Made by a program: the position numbers and the translations under genes
In this document: piece by piece, positions 1 to 9,181 of the stretch
Layout: the number at the start of each line of letters is the position of its first letter
Position numbering within the stretch: position 1 is the first letter of the stretch
The notes under the pieces: model-generated
Database searches by the model: none
What the model saw: the letters and a program-made list of their open reading frames with translations, nothing else
Told to the model about the DNA's origin: nothing
Assembly: GCF_035967765.1 (NCBI RefSeq)
Contig: NZ_JAYWIT010000004.1
DNA length: 64,000 nucleotides
DNA from: Conexibacter stalactiti
GTDB lineage: Bacteria; Actinomycetota; Thermoleophilia; Solirubrobacterales; Solirubrobacteraceae
Direction: 5' to 3' (one strand)

Positions 1-298
1 CGGCGCCGATCGCCTCCGCGTCGGCGGCTTGCAGCAGCCGTGACGCGATCCCGCGACGGCGCGCCGTCTGCTCGACCGCGAGGCGGCTGAACTGCACCGT
101 GCGGTCGACGAACAGCAGCCGGCAGGTGCCGATCACGACGCCCTCCTCGACGGCGACGAGGTGGAGCGCCTCGCGGTCGCGCCCGTCCTGCTCCTCGCGC
201 TTGGGAACGCCCTGCTCGACGCAGAAGACGCGGTCGCGCACCGCCAGCGCGGCCTCCATCTCGGCACGGCCGGCGACGCGCCGGATCTCGACCGTCAT
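1..298 (-). CDS. GNAT family N-acetyltransferase (3' part missing at window edge)
   Basis: The minus strand reads inward from an ATG at 298 and stays open to base 1, so only the first 99 residues are visible. They begin MTVEIRRVAG and contain VRDRVFCVEQGVP, typical of the first helix of small GNAT acetyltransferases, then a beta-strand with VIGTCRL. Around residues 80-90 comes a run reading ARRRGIASRLL, which fits the acetyl-CoA pyrophosphate-binding loop (R/Q-x-x-G-x-G/A). The start codon overlaps the stop of the upstream TlpA-like gene (ATGA), so the two are probably translated together. The substrate cannot be told from sequence. Confidence 0.82.
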   Translation of the reverse strand, partial: MTVEIRRVAGRAEMEAALAVRDRVFCVEQGVPKREEQDGRDREALHLVAVEEGVVIGTCRLLFVDRTVQFSRLAVEQTARRRGIASRLLQAADAEAIGA

Positions 299-873
299 GA
301 CGTCGGAACCGCTCCGAGGTAGCGCTGCAGGTACGTCTCGAGGTCGGCGTCGTCGCGGAACGGGCCCTGCTTGATCGTCGCGACCTCGCCGTCTCTGCCG
401 TAGAAGACGGTCGTCGGCAGGCCGACGCGCGCGCCGATCTTGCGCGCCACCTTCTCGTCGGGGTCGAGGAAGCTCGGATACGGCACCGGGTTTCTTCTCA
501 GCCACGCGCGGGCGTCGTCCTCGGGATCGGTCACGTCGAGGCCGAGGAAGGCGACCGATCTGCCGTATCTCGTCGCCAGCCGCTGGAAGACGGGGAACTC
601 CTCCTTGCACGGGCCGCACCACGACCCCCACGCGTTGACGACGACCGGATAGCCCCTCAGCTCTGCCAGCCGTCTCTCGAACGCGGCCGTCTCACCGGGC
701 AGCAGCTCGTTCGCCTGGGCGTGGAGCGCCGCCAGCGGCGGCGGCGACCCTCTCAGCGCCGCTCTCGCCTCGGCGGGGGTCGGCACGTCGCCCGACGGCT
801 CGTCCCCTCCACATCCTGTGAGCAAAGCCGCCGCGAGCATGCAGCAGGCGATCAGGACGGGGAGGCGGCGCAT
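295..873 (-). CDS. TlpA/ResA-type thioredoxin-fold lipoprotein
   Basis: A 192-residue exported thiol-disulfide oxidoreductase. The N-terminus (MRRLPVLIAC) leads into a lipobox LLTGC with lipidated Cys21, placing it on the outer face of the membrane. The thioredoxin fold has the active site WCGPC (Cys86, Cys89) followed by KEEFP, and a cis-Pro region reading VGLPTTVF. Proteins of this class reduce or oxidise extracytoplasmic cysteines, often in apocytochrome c maturation. A ccm cluster lies about 9 kb away in this window, so that role is possible but is an inference. The gene is divergent from the helicase at 1079 and overlaps the acetyltransferase downstream. Confidence 0.88.
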   Translation of the reverse strand: MRRLPVLIACCMLAAALLTGCGGDEPSGDVPTPAEARAALRGSPPPLAALHAQANELLPGETAAFERRLAELRGYPVVVNAWGSWCGPCKEEFPVFQRLATRYGRSVAFLGLDVTDPEDDARAWLRRNPVPYPSFLDPDEKVARKIGARVGLPTTVFYGRDGEVATIKQGPFRDDADLETYLQRYLGAVPTS

Positions 874-1078
874 CGCGAAAAGCTTGGCACATCGGTCGAT
901 CCGGACGCCCTATCTGCTTCAATACGGATATCCTGCTGTGTTGCACGGGGGGAGCACTGTGAGGAACCCCCTCCGTGCCCGGCCGACGCCGGTCCTCTGA
1001 GTCGCCGAAAAGCACCACCGCGGCTCATTTTGTCTCAGAGGCAACGTCCAACTCGAGGCTACGCCTGTACGCCGTTTG
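874..1078. other. Divergent intergenic region, TlpA-like gene / helicase
   Basis: About 205 bases separate the two divergent starts. It must hold promoters for both genes, but I cannot assign a convincing -35/-10 pair. No ORF with coding character and no strong hairpin was seen. Confidence 0.4.
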
Positions 1079-4000
1079 ATGGCTGAATCAACGTCCCTTC
1101 CTGACGCCAGATCAATTGCGAGCGCTGAGCGCTTCACGCGAGAGCGCTTCGTCCACGACGGCGAAGAGCCCGCTGACGCGCTCGCGCCCGGCAGCGCCCG
1201 TCGGCGCGCGCTCGACGCTGCTCTGGCCGAGATCGCCGGCGGCGCCAAGGTGCCGTCCGTCGCGTGGCGGCGCGAGTACTCGCTGCTCGTCGGCCTCGAA
1301 CGGCTGCTGAGCGAGGAGGAGGCGCACCTCGCCGACGGCACGCTGCTCAACCCGCACCAGGTCGACGCGCTCTCCGGCACGCTGACCGCCCTGATGGCGG
1401 AGGTTCAACGCACCGGCAACGGGTCCAACGGGACGCCGCAGCCGGTCGAGGAGCCGGCCGAGCTGGCCTCCTCCGCGATCCCCGGCGAGGAGGACATCGA
1501 CCTCGACGAGGGCGAGCCCGACGAGGAGCCGCAGGACTGGCAGGACGACCAGGGCGAGGAGGACGACAACGTCCAGCTCGCCGAGCAGCCCGAGGATCCC
1601 AACGCCGCCCGCCGCTTCTGGTTCGAGCATGCGACCGGCGCCGGCAAGACGGTCGCCGCGCTCGGCTTCGTCGAGGCCTCGCGCACCGGCGGCGTGCTGA
1701 TCCTGACCCACCGCCGCAACCTCGTCGACCAGTTCCACGGCGAGCTGAGAGAGCGCGGGTACGCCGACCGCATATCGGCGCCGCTGCTGGCCGGACAGGA
1801 CAGCCCGAGGGGCCCGGTCACCGTCGAGACCTACCAGTGGTTCGTCCGCAACGCCGGCAGAATCTCCGACGCCTACACGATCGTCATCTGCGACGAGGCC
1901 CACACGGCGCTCGGCGAGAAGACGAGCGGCTCGATCCGTCAGTGGGCCGGCCCCGTCTTCGTCGGCATGACCGCGACCGGCGCGCTGATCGCCCGCCACG
2001 TCACCGACCTCTTCCCGACGCAGACCTCGCGCTTCGACCTCGCGCAGGCCGCCCGCCGCGGCGTCATCTCGCCGCTGCGCTGCATCCGCATCCCGCCCGG
2101 CCCGGGCGTCCGCACGATCGCCAAGGTGCCGCTGCGCCGCGGCGAGGTCGACACCGAGTTCGACCAGGAGATGCTGGCCGAGCTGCTCGATCAGCTGCCG
2201 TTCAACCTCGCGATCGCCGACCTCTACAAGACGCGCTTCAACGGCGTGCCCGGCGTCGTCTACACCGCCGGCGTGCGCCACGCCTACAACGTCGCGCAGG
2301 CATTCCGCGACGTCGGCATGAAGGCGCAGGCCGTCTCCGGCGAGACTCCCAAGCGCGAGCTGGCGCGGATCCTCGCCGACTACGAGCGCGGCAAGATCGA
2401 CGTGCTGATCAACGCGCAGCTGCTCGCCGAGGGTTGGAACTCGCCGCGCGCGACCGTCTGCATGCACCTCGCGCCGACCGCCTCCAAGCGCATCTACCAG
2501 CAGCGCGTCGGCCGCGTCACGCGTCGCCACCAGGGCAAGGAGGCCGGCATCGTCGTCGACTTCGTCCACCCGGCGACGAAGAACGACGAGTCGGTCATCA
2601 CGCTTCACTCGCTGCTCGACCGCGACGTCTACCGCGGCGGCGCGATCGTCGTCGGGCCCGTCCGCCGCGGCCGCGGCCGGCGTGTGCGCGTCGAGCGCCG
2701 CGTGCTGCCGGTGACGCCCGATCCCGAGAGACGTGCCGAGGTCTTCGAGCGCGAGCTGTGGCGGATCGCCGTCGACCACCTCGACTACGGCGAGCAGCAC
2801 GTGTGGGCGGCGTTGGCCGGCGCGCGCGTGGCGCCGAACGGCTGGCGGCGCGCGAAGGCGATGCTGCACTTCGACCGCCAGGGCGACCTCAAGCGCCGCT
2901 TCCTGATCACCGCCGTCGAGCGCAACCGCAACGCGCAGCTGCGCCTGCGGGCGCTGCAGGAGATCGCCGCCGCGAGGGATGCGGAGGCGTTCGACCAGGC
3001 GATCGACCTGATGGGCACCTGGCCGCGCGACGAGCGCCGCGAGGGCGTCAAGATCATGCTGCAGGCGCTCGCCGAGAAGAGGATTGGCCGTAGGGACCAA
3101 GCGAATGCCTGGATCTGGCGGATGGCCGAGTACACGCGCGAGGTGCACGAGGAGTACGCCGTGCAGCGCTGGCCCGAGACCAAGCGCCTGCTGGGCCTGC
3201 TCGTCAACTCCTCCGGCGGGGCGCATGCGCGCAACGCGCGCCGGCTCGTGCACGCGTCGAGGAGACAGGACCGCCGGCTCTCCGCCGCGCTGCTCGCCGC
3301 CGCGCTCGCGCACACGCCGGAGGCCGAGGAGGCCCTTCGGGGCGCCCGTACGAGGATGGCGCGCAAGCCCTCGGCGCTCGCGCGCGAGCTGCTGCGGAAC
3401 TTCCCCAGAGGCAGGCGCTCCCGCGGGGCGCGTCGTCGTCGCAAGGGAGCGAATCAGGGCGCCGCGCCCGAGGAGGCGCTGGCCGCGACCGCGGTCGCGA
3501 CCGACGCGCTCGATCACGACGGCGACGGGGCGGGCGGGCCTGAATCAGACGTGCTCGACGAGGCGCTCGCCGACGGCCGCGAGGCGGCCGTCGTCGGCTC
3601 CGGCGACGGCGATCAGCAACGTTCGAGAAGGGGCTCGCGTCGGCGGCGCGGCTCGCGCGGCCGCAGAGGCGGCGGAGCGCCCGACGGCGGTCCGCGCCGC
3701 GACGGTGAGCGCACGGCTGAGGCCGACGCGCCGGAGTCGGCTGCGCCGGCTGCCCCCGCGTCCGAGGCCGGCGCCGAGGCGCCCGCGCCGGAGGCCCCGG
3801 TCTCGCCGGCCGAGTCCGGCATGCCCGAGGCAGCTGGCACGGCGGCGGCGAGCGACGCCGCGCCCGCGCCGAGAGCGAGACGCGCGCGCCGGACGGCGAG
3901 GAGAGCCGGCGGCGCCGATGTCGAGTTGGCCGCTGTGAGCGCGAGAGGCACTGGCGACGCTGAGGCGGCGAGAGCGCCGAGAGCGAGACGAGCGCGCGCG

Positions 4001-4582
4001 AGAAGAGGCGCGGCAGCGACCGAACAGCTCGAGCTGGTCCCGACGGTCGTCGAGGAGCTGCAGAGAAGACCGCGCGCCCGTCGCTCGTCGACGGCACCGG
4101 GGATCCTCGACGCCGTCACCGCGGCGGCGGAGGCCGTGCGCGTCGCGGCCAACGGCACCGACCCGAGACCGCGCAGAGCGGCCGCGAGAAGGGCGCCGGC
4201 GACGAGAACGGCAGCCGCCGCAAGAGCCGCGAGAGCGCCGAGAGCGAGAGCCGCGGCGAGAAGAGCGCCCGCCAGAAGAGCGGCCGCGAGAGCCGCGGTG
4301 GCGAGGGTCGGGATAGAAAGGGTCGCGAGAGCGCCGAGAGCGAGAGCGGCCGCCAGAAGAGCCGCGCCCGTGAGAAGAGCGCCGGTCGCGGGGGCCGCCA
4401 GAAGAGCGCCGGCGAGAAGTGCCGCCGCGAGAAGAGCGCCCGCCAGAAGAGCTGCCGCCAGAGCCACCGCGAGAAGAGCGCCGGCCAGCAGAGCTGCCGC
4501 CAGAGCCGCCGCAAGAAGAGCGCCGGCCAGAAGAGCCGCGAGAGCCAGAAGAGCGGTCGCCGCGGCGACCGCCGACGAGTAG
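1079..4582 (+). CDS. Superfamily II DEAD/DEAH-box helicase with long Ala/Arg-rich C-terminal tail
   Basis: A 1,167-residue protein starting at ATG 1079 (a TTG directly precedes it). An acidic linker covers about residues 140-175. Walker A is ATGAGKT near residue 186, the DEAH box (ICDEAHTAL) lies near 271, and motif III is GMTATG near 297. The second RecA domain contains LLAEGWNSPRA and a motif VI-like QQRVGRVTRR near 480, which couples ATP hydrolysis to strand movement. From about residue 770 the protein becomes low-complexity, first RRRRGSRGRRGG-type basic patches, then nearly 150 residues of Ala, Arg and Pro only. Such tails usually bind nucleic acid non-specifically, as in histone H1-like bacterial proteins. 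The conserved helicase core is certain; whether the substrate is RNA or DNA is not. Confidence 0.85.
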   Translation: MAESTSLPDARSIASAERFTRERFVHDGEEPADALAPGSARRRALDAALAEIAGGAKVPSVAWRREYSLLVGLERLLSEEEAHLADGTLLNPHQVDALSGTLTALMAEVQRTGNGSNGTPQPVEEPAELASSAIPGEEDIDLDEGEPDEEPQDWQDDQGEEDDNVQLAEQPEDPNAARRFWFEHATGAGKTVAALGFVEASRTGGVLILTHRRNLVDQFHGELRERGYADRISAPLLAGQDSPRGPVTVETYQWFVRNAGRISDAYTIVICDEAHTALGEKTSGSIRQWAGPVFVGMTATGALIARHVTDLFPTQTSRFDLAQAARRGVISPLRCIRIPPGPGVRTIAKVPLRRGEVDTEFDQEMLAELLDQLPFNLAIADLYKTRFNGVPGVVYTAGVRHAYNVAQAFRDVGMKAQAVSGETPKRELARILADYERGKIDVLINAQLLAEGWNSPRATVCMHLAPTASKRIYQQRVGRVTRRHQGKEAGIVVDFVHPATKNDESVITLHSLLDRDVYRGGAIVVGPVRRGRGRRVRVERRVLPVTPDPERRAEVFERELWRIAVDHLDYGEQHVWAALAGARVAPNGWRRAKAMLHFDRQGDLKRRFLITAVERNRNAQLRLRALQEIAAARDAEAFDQAIDLMGTWPRDERREGVKIMLQALAEKRIGRRDQANAWIWRMAEYTREVHEEYAVQRWPETKRLLGLLVNSSGGAHARNARRLVHASRRQDRRLSAALLAAALAHTPEAEEALRGARTRMARKPSALARELLRNFPRGRRSRGARRRRKGANQGAAPEEALAATAVATDALDHDGDGAGGPESDVLDEALADGREAAVVGSGDGDQQRSRRGSRRRRGSRGRRGGGAPDGGPRRDGERTAEADAPESAAPAAPASEAGAEAPAPEAPVSPAESGMPEAAGTAAASDAAPAPRARRARRTARRAGGADVELAAVSARGTGDAEAARAPRARRARARRGAAATEQLELVPTVVEELQRRPRARRSSTAPGILDAVTAAAEAVRVAANGTDPRPRRAAARRAPATRTAAAARAARAPRARAAARRAPARRAAARAAVARVGIERVARAPRARAAARRAAPVRRAPVAGAARRAPARSAAARRAPARRAAARATARRAPASRAAARAAARRAPARRAARARRAVAAATADE
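4195..4570 (+). repeat. Degenerate Ala/Arg repeat tract inside the helicase gene
   Basis: Bases in this stretch cycle through near-copies of a 9-15 base unit (gccgccagaagagcgcc and variants) that encode AARRAPAR-type peptides. Arginine is written alternately AGA and CGC. The copies are imperfect and in frame, so this is a protein-level repeat rather than a satellite or CRISPR. Confidence 0.75.
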
Positions 4583-4643
4583 CGCGGGCGTCCGCGGCGC
4601 GGCATCGCGTCGCGCCCATGCGCCGAAGGGCGCCGCCCGGCGC

Positions 4644-5381
4644 TCAGCCCGGCAGCGCGCCGATGTGCACTTCGCCGGCGTCGAGCAGGTGCTCGGCGCC
4701 GTCGTCGCCGCGCACGCGCAGGCGGCCGTCGTCGGCGATCCCGGCGGCCGTGCCGCTGCCGCCATCCCAGCTGACGACGCGGCCGGCGAGCGCGTCGCGT
4801 CCGCGGTAGGCGTCGAGCAGCGTCGCGCTGTCGGCGTCGAGCCACCGTTCGAGCGCCGCCAGCAGCAGCTCGAGCGCCCGTTCGACCTCGTCCGGCCGGC
4901 GCCCGAGCGTCGTCGCGCGCGCCGCCAGCTCGGGCGGGAAGTCGGCCTGGTCGATCGCGACGTTGATGCCGATCCCCAGCACCGCCCAGCCGTCCTGAAG
5001 TCGCCCCTCGGCGAGGATCCCCGAGACCTTGCGGCCGTCGAGCAGCACGTCGTTGGGCCACTTGATCGCCGGCTCGCGCCCGGCCGCGTCGAGCGCGGCC
5101 GCGACCTCGGCGACCGCGAGCGCGGCGGCGAGCGTCAGCAGCGGCGGCGGGTCGCGCAGCACGATCGACGCCGCCAGCGCCGTGCCGGCCGGCGTCGCCC
5201 ACGCCCGTCCCTGCCGGCCACGGCCGGCCGTCTGCTCGGCGCTCGTCACGAGAGTGCCGTGCGGCGCGCCGGCAGCCGCCAGCGCCTGTGCGCGCGCGTT
5301 GGTCGAACCGATCGTGCGGTGGTGCAGCCGCGGCAGGCCGAGCGGATGAGTACCGGTGTACACGGCGTCGCGCGCGCTCAC
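4644..5381 (-). CDS. birA: Biotin--[acetyl-CoA-carboxylase] ligase, catalytic domain only
   Basis: A 245-residue biotin protein ligase. It activates biotin to biotinyl-AMP and transfers it to a lysine of biotin carboxyl carrier proteins. The hallmark loop GRGRQGR is near residues 54-60 and KWPNDVLLDG near 109-118, followed by KVSGILAE and LGIGINV. There is no N-terminal helix-turn-helix, so this is a monofunctional ligase rather than a BirA repressor. It is the last gene of the minus-strand haem operon, 22 bases after cobA/hemD, and ends convergently with the helicase 61 bases away. Confidence 0.93.
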   Translation of the reverse strand: MSARDAVYTGTHPLGLPRLHHRTIGSTNARAQALAAAGAPHGTLVTSAEQTAGRGRQGRAWATPAGTALAASIVLRDPPPLLTLAAALAVAEVAAALDAAGREPAIKWPNDVLLDGRKVSGILAEGRLQDGWAVLGIGINVAIDQADFPPELAARATTLGRRPDEVERALELLLAALERWLDADSATLLDAYRGRDALAGRVVSWDGGSGTAAGIADDGRLRVRGDDGAEHLLDAGEVHIGALPG

Positions 5382-5403
5382 ACGGTTGCTTGCGTCGTGG
5401 GGC

Positions 5404-6909
5404 TCATCTCGCGGCCGCCTGCGCCGCGGCGTCGGCCAGCAGCGCCGCGACGAGGCCGTCGACGTCGTGCTCGCTCGCCTCGACGTGCGGCTCCAGGCCC
5501 AGCTCGCGCAGCGTCGCGCTCGTCACCGGGCCGATCGAGACCAAGCGCGTCGCGGGGCCGATCGCGTCGGCGCCGCCGAGCGCGTCGAGGAAGAAGCGGA
5601 CCGTCGAGGAGGAGGTGAAGGTGACGTAGTCGGCGCTGCCGGCCGCGGCGCGAGCGTCGCCATCGAGCCGCTCGGCGACCGTCTCGTAGAGGTCGACGAT
5701 GTCGACCTCGGCGCCGCGCGCCCGCAGCGCGTCGGGCAGCACGTCGCGCGCGACCCGCGCGCGGGCGATCAGCGCCCGTCTGACCGGGACCTCGGCGAGG
5801 GCCTCGATCAGCGACTCGGCGACGAATCTCTCCGGCACGACGTCGGCGATCACGCCGTGGGCGCGCAGCGCGCGGGCGGTGCCGGGGCCGATCGCGGCGA
5901 CCGTCGCCTCCGCCAGCGCCCGTGCGTCGCGGCCGCCGGCGGCGAGTCGCTCGAACAGGTGTCTGACGCCGTTGGGCGAGGTCAGGCAGACGAGGTCGTA
6001 GCCGGACGGGTCGAGCGCGAGACCGGAGTCGACCGGGACGATCCGGATCGCCGGCGTCTCGAGCGCCTCGGCGCCCAGCTCACGCAGCTGTGCGGCGAGG
6101 CCGCTCGCCTGCGCCCGCGCGCGCGTGACCGCGACGGTGCGGCCGGCCAGCGGCCGCTCCTCGAACCAGCGCAGCCCCTCGTCGCGCAGCCCCGCGACCG
6201 GGCCGACGACGGTGATCGACGGCGGTCTGATCGCGGCCTCGGCCGCCTCGTCGGCGATCGTCGAGAGCGTCGCGACGACCGTCCGCTGGCCGGGCAGCGT
6301 CCCGCGCTCGATCACGGCGGCCGGCTCGTCGGCGGCGCGGCCGCCGCCGATCAGCTGCTCGGCGATCCGCGGCAGCTGCTTGACGCCCATGTAGAAGACG
6401 AGCGTGCCGGGGAAGGCGGCGAGCGCCGGCCAGTCGATCGCCGACTCGGGCTTGGCGGGATCCTCGTGGCCGGTGATCAGCGCGACGGCGCTGGCGCGGT
6501 CGCGGTGGGTGACGGGGATGCCGCCGTAGGCCGGCGCGGCGACGCCCGAGGTGACGCCGGGGACGACCTCGAACGGGATCCCGGCGGCGCGCAGGACCAG
6601 CGCCTCCTCGCCGCCGCGCCCGAAGACGAACGGGTCGCCGCCCTTCAGCCGCACGACCTGCTTGCCGGCGCCGCCGTGCTCGACCAGCAGGCGGTCGATC
6701 TGCTCCTGCGGCATTGACGGGCCGCGGCCCTCCTTGCCGACGTAGACCAGCTCGGCGTCAGCGCGGGCGCCGTCGAGCGACGTGACGGGGATCAGGCGGT
6801 CGTAGAGGATCGTGTCGGCGCGCGCGATCAGCTCCAGCGCCCGCGCGGTCAGCAGGCCGGGGTCGCCGGGACCAGCGCCCACGAGGTACACGCGCCCTGG
6901 CTGACTCAA
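5404..6909 (-). CDS. cobA-hemD: Fused uroporphyrinogen-III C-methyltransferase / uroporphyrinogen-III synthase
   Basis: A 501-residue bifunctional enzyme. Residues 1 to about 245 are a SAM-dependent methyltransferase (VGAGPGDPGLLT near the start, then FGRGGEEAL) that makes precorrin-2. The remainder matches uroporphyrinogen-III synthase, which cyclises hydroxymethylbilane, with conserved SPNGVRHLF and a late TFTSSSTVRFF stretch. The start is TTG at 6909, overlapping the hemC stop as TTGA, so translation is coupled. One polypeptide thus carries consecutive steps leading to siroheme or B12. The precorrin-2 dehydrogenase at 13925 could supply the next siroheme step. Confidence 0.94.
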   Translation of the reverse strand: MSQPGRVYLVGAGPGDPGLLTARALELIARADTILYDRLIPVTSLDGARADAELVYVGKEGRGPSMPQEQIDRLLVEHGGAGKQVVRLKGGDPFVFGRGGEEALVLRAAGIPFEVVPGVTSGVAAPAYGGIPVTHRDRASAVALITGHEDPAKPESAIDWPALAAFPGTLVFYMGVKQLPRIAEQLIGGGRAADEPAAVIERGTLPGQRTVVATLSTIADEAAEAAIRPPSITVVGPVAGLRDEGLRWFEERPLAGRTVAVTRARAQASGLAAQLRELGAEALETPAIRIVPVDSGLALDPSGYDLVCLTSPNGVRHLFERLAAGGRDARALAEATVAAIGPGTARALRAHGVIADVVPERFVAESLIEALAEVPVRRALIARARVARDVLPDALRARGAEVDIVDLYETVAERLDGDARAAAGSADYVTFTSSSTVRFFLDALGGADAIGPATRLVSIGPVTSATLRELGLEPHVEASEHDVDGLVAALLADAAAQAAAR

Positions 6910-7841
6910 AGTCTGACCCCTTCAGGTGTCGATGCCGGTGGTGGGGAGCCGGCGGCGAGCGCCTCGGCGGCGGCCAGCAGCTCGCGTGCGCCGGCCGCCT
7001 CCAGGCGCGTGCCGGCGGCGGTCCCGAAGACCTCGGGATCGATACCCGCCGCGGCGCTCAGCTCGTCCCGCAGCCACTGCGAGCCGTCCGGCAGGCCGAT
7101 GAACGAGCGCAGCGTCATGCCGCCGTCGGCGCCACGCGTCGCGTGCGCGCCGAGCGGCGTGTGGCAGGTCGCGCCAAGCTTGCGGACAAGCGCTCGCTCG
7201 GCTGCCAGGCAGGCGGTCGCGTCACGGTCGCCGATCGCCGCCGCGGCTTCGCGCGCGGCGTTGTCGTCGGCGCGCGTCTCCAGCGCCAGGGCGCCCTGGC
7301 CGGGGGCGGGGATCAGTTCATCGAGCAGCGCGTCGATCGCGTCGGCGCGGCCGAGCCGCTCCAGCCCCGCGACCGCCAGCACGATCGCGGCGGCGTCGCC
7401 GTCGGCGAGCTTGCGCAGACGCGTGTCGACGTTGCCGCGCAGCGCGACGACGTCGAGGTCGGGCCGCAGCGCGCGCAGCTCGGCGGCGCGCCGCAGGCTG
7501 CTCGTGCCGACGACGGCGCCCGGCGCCAAGGCTGCCAGCGACGGGGCGCCGCAGAGCGCGTCGCGCGCGTCCTTGCGCGCCGGAACACCGGCCAGCACCA
7601 GCCCGTCGGGCAGCTCCGCCGGCACGTCCTTGGCGGAGTGGACGGCGAGGTCGATCTCCCTGGCCAGCAACGCGGCCTCCAGCTCCTTGACCCAGCGCGA
7701 CTTGTCGCCCAGCAGCGCGCCGCGGTCGCCGCTGGTCGTGATCGGCACGACCTCGACACCGGCGCGCTCGCCGCCGAGCAGCGTCGCGACGTGGCGGGCC
7801 TGCACGAGCGCCAGCGCGCTGCCGCGCGTGCCGACGCGCAT
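6906..7841 (-). CDS. hemC: Hydroxymethylbilane synthase (porphobilinogen deaminase)
   Basis: A 311-residue enzyme that condenses four porphobilinogens into hydroxymethylbilane. It begins MRVGTRGSALAL, the family signature. It keeps the SAKDVP active-site loop and GTSSLRRAA. Cys in the run LGATCHTPLG is at the place of the dipyrromethane-cofactor cysteine. The start at 7841 is fixed by homology and by overlap with the hemA stop (TGATG); an upstream extension of this frame to 8177 is only the shadow of hemA. Confidence 0.94.
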   Translation of the reverse strand: MRVGTRGSALALVQARHVATLLGGERAGVEVVPITTSGDRGALLGDKSRWVKELEAALLAREIDLAVHSAKDVPAELPDGLVLAGVPARKDARDALCGAPSLAALAPGAVVGTSSLRRAAELRALRPDLDVVALRGNVDTRLRKLADGDAAAIVLAVAGLERLGRADAIDALLDELIPAPGQGALALETRADDNAAREAAAAIGDRDATACLAAERALVRKLGATCHTPLGAHATRGADGGMTLRSFIGLPDGSQWLRDELSAAAGIDPEVFGTAAGTRLEAAGARELLAAAEALAAGSPPPASTPEGVRL

Positions 7842-9181
7842 CAGCTCTGCGCGCGCCGGCCCGGGCGCAGCGCACGCACCTCGGCGAGCGGCCGCTCGGC
7901 CGCCGGCTCGTCCTGCTCCTCCTCGAGCCCGAAGAGGTCGCGGATCACCTGCATGCGAAGGTGGATGCGGTCGTCCGCCATGCCCTTCATGCGCAGCGTC
8001 GGCTCGTGCAGGATGCGGTTGACGACCGCCTGCGCGAGCGCCTCGACACGCTCCAGGTCCTTCTCCGACGCCGTCTCCCAGCGGCCGGCGTTCTCGCGCA
8101 CGATCTGCCGCGCGATCTCCTGGCCGCGGGCGCGCAGCGCGCCGACGGTCGGCAGCACCTCGAGCTGGCCGAGCCACTCGGCGAAGCGCTGGATCTCCTC
8201 TTCGACGATCCCCTCGGCGTGCTGCGCCTCGACCTGGCGGACCGATCTGTTGCGGCGCACGACAGCGCTGAGGTCGTCGACGTTGTAGAGCGAGACGCCC
8301 GGCACGTCGCGCACCTCGGGCTCGACGTCGCGCGGGACGGCGAGGTCGAGGATCAGCAGCGGACGGCCGCCGCGGCGCTCCATCACGGCCGCGATCTCGT
8401 CGGCGCCGAGCAGCGCGTGGGGCGAGGAGGTCGTGCAGATGACGGCGTCGGCGCGCTCCAGCTCGGCCGGCAGCGCGTCGAAGCTGGTCGCCTGGCCGCC
8501 GAACCGCTGCGCGAGGCTGATCGCGCGCTCGCGGCCGCGGTTGGCGACGAAGATCGCCTCGACGCCGTGGGCGGCGAGCGCGCGGGCGGCCAGCTCGCTC
8601 GTCTCACCGGCGCCGACGAGCAGCACCTGCCCGTGCTCGACCTGGTCGAGCTGCTCGCTCGCGAGCGCGGCGGCGACCGACGAGACGCTCATCTGGCGCT
8701 CGCCGATCTTCGTCTCGCTGCGAACGCGCTTGCCGGTCGCCAGCGCGGAGCGGAAGAGGTGGTTGGTCAGCGGGCCGGTCGAGTGCGAGCTGAGCGCGTC
8801 GTCGTAGGAGCGCTTGACCTGGCCCTGGACCTCGGCTTCGCCGACGATCATCGACTCCAGCCCGCTGGTGACGCGGTAGAGGTGGCGGGCGGCGTCGCAG
8901 TTGCGCAGCGAGTAGATCGAGCCGGCCAGCTCGGTCGGGCGGATGCCGGCCTTGCGCGCGAGCATGCTCAGCACGGCCGACTCGGCGTCGACCGGGTCGC
9001 CGGCGACGACGTAGACCTCGGTGCGGTTGCAGGTCGAGATCGCGACCGCCTCCTGCACGTCGCCGACGGCGTGCACGTCGCGCAGGAACTCGCTGACCCT
9101 CCCGGGCGTCAGCGCGAGCCGCTCGCGGACCGCGACGGGCGCGGTCTTGTGCGAGACGCCGATCGCGAGCACTTCGCTCAC
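7841..9181 (-). CDS. hemA: Glutamyl-tRNA reductase
   Basis: A 446-residue enzyme that reduces glutamyl-tRNA(Glu) to glutamate-1-semialdehyde, the committed step of C5 haem synthesis. The catalytic cysteine is in STCNRTE (about residue 50). The tRNA/substrate region has VGEAEVQGQVK, the NADPH-binding motif is LLVGAGETSELAARAL, and a C-terminal dimerisation helix follows. The start is GTG at 9181, overlapping the ccmD-like stop (GTGA). It is cotranscribed with ccm genes upstream and hemC downstream. Confidence 0.95.
   Translation of the reverse strand: MSEVLAIGVSHKTAPVAVRERLALTPGRVSEFLRDVHAVGDVQEAVAISTCNRTEVYVVAGDPVDAESAVLSMLARKAGIRPTELAGSIYSLRNCDAARHLYRVTSGLESMIVGEAEVQGQVKRSYDDALSSHSTGPLTNHLFRSALATGKRVRSETKIGERQMSVSSVAAALASEQLDQVEHGQVLLVGAGETSELAARALAAHGVEAIFVANRGRERAISLAQRFGGQATSFDALPAELERADAVICTTSSPHALLGADEIAAVMERRGGRPLLILDLAVPRDVEPEVRDVPGVSLYNVDDLSAVVRRNRSVRQVEAQHAEGIVEEEIQRFAEWLGQLEVLPTVGALRARGQEIARQIVRENAGRWETASEKDLERVEALAQAVVNRILHEPTLRMKGMADDRIHLRMQVIRDLFGLEEEQDEPAAERPLAEVRALRPGRRAQS

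Noticed and set aside
1112..3517. A long minus-strand frame (801 codons) opposite the helicase.
   Set aside because: No motifs, composition of an antisense shadow, and the plus strand has complete helicase motifs.
4195..4570. Repetitive DNA that might be a CRISPR or satellite.
   Set aside because: Units are short, imperfect, in frame and encode a basic protein tail; no spacers.
7842..8177. N-terminal extension of hemC by 112 codons.
   Set aside because: It lies inside hemA in another frame; the HemC signature MRVGTRGSALAL begins at 7841.
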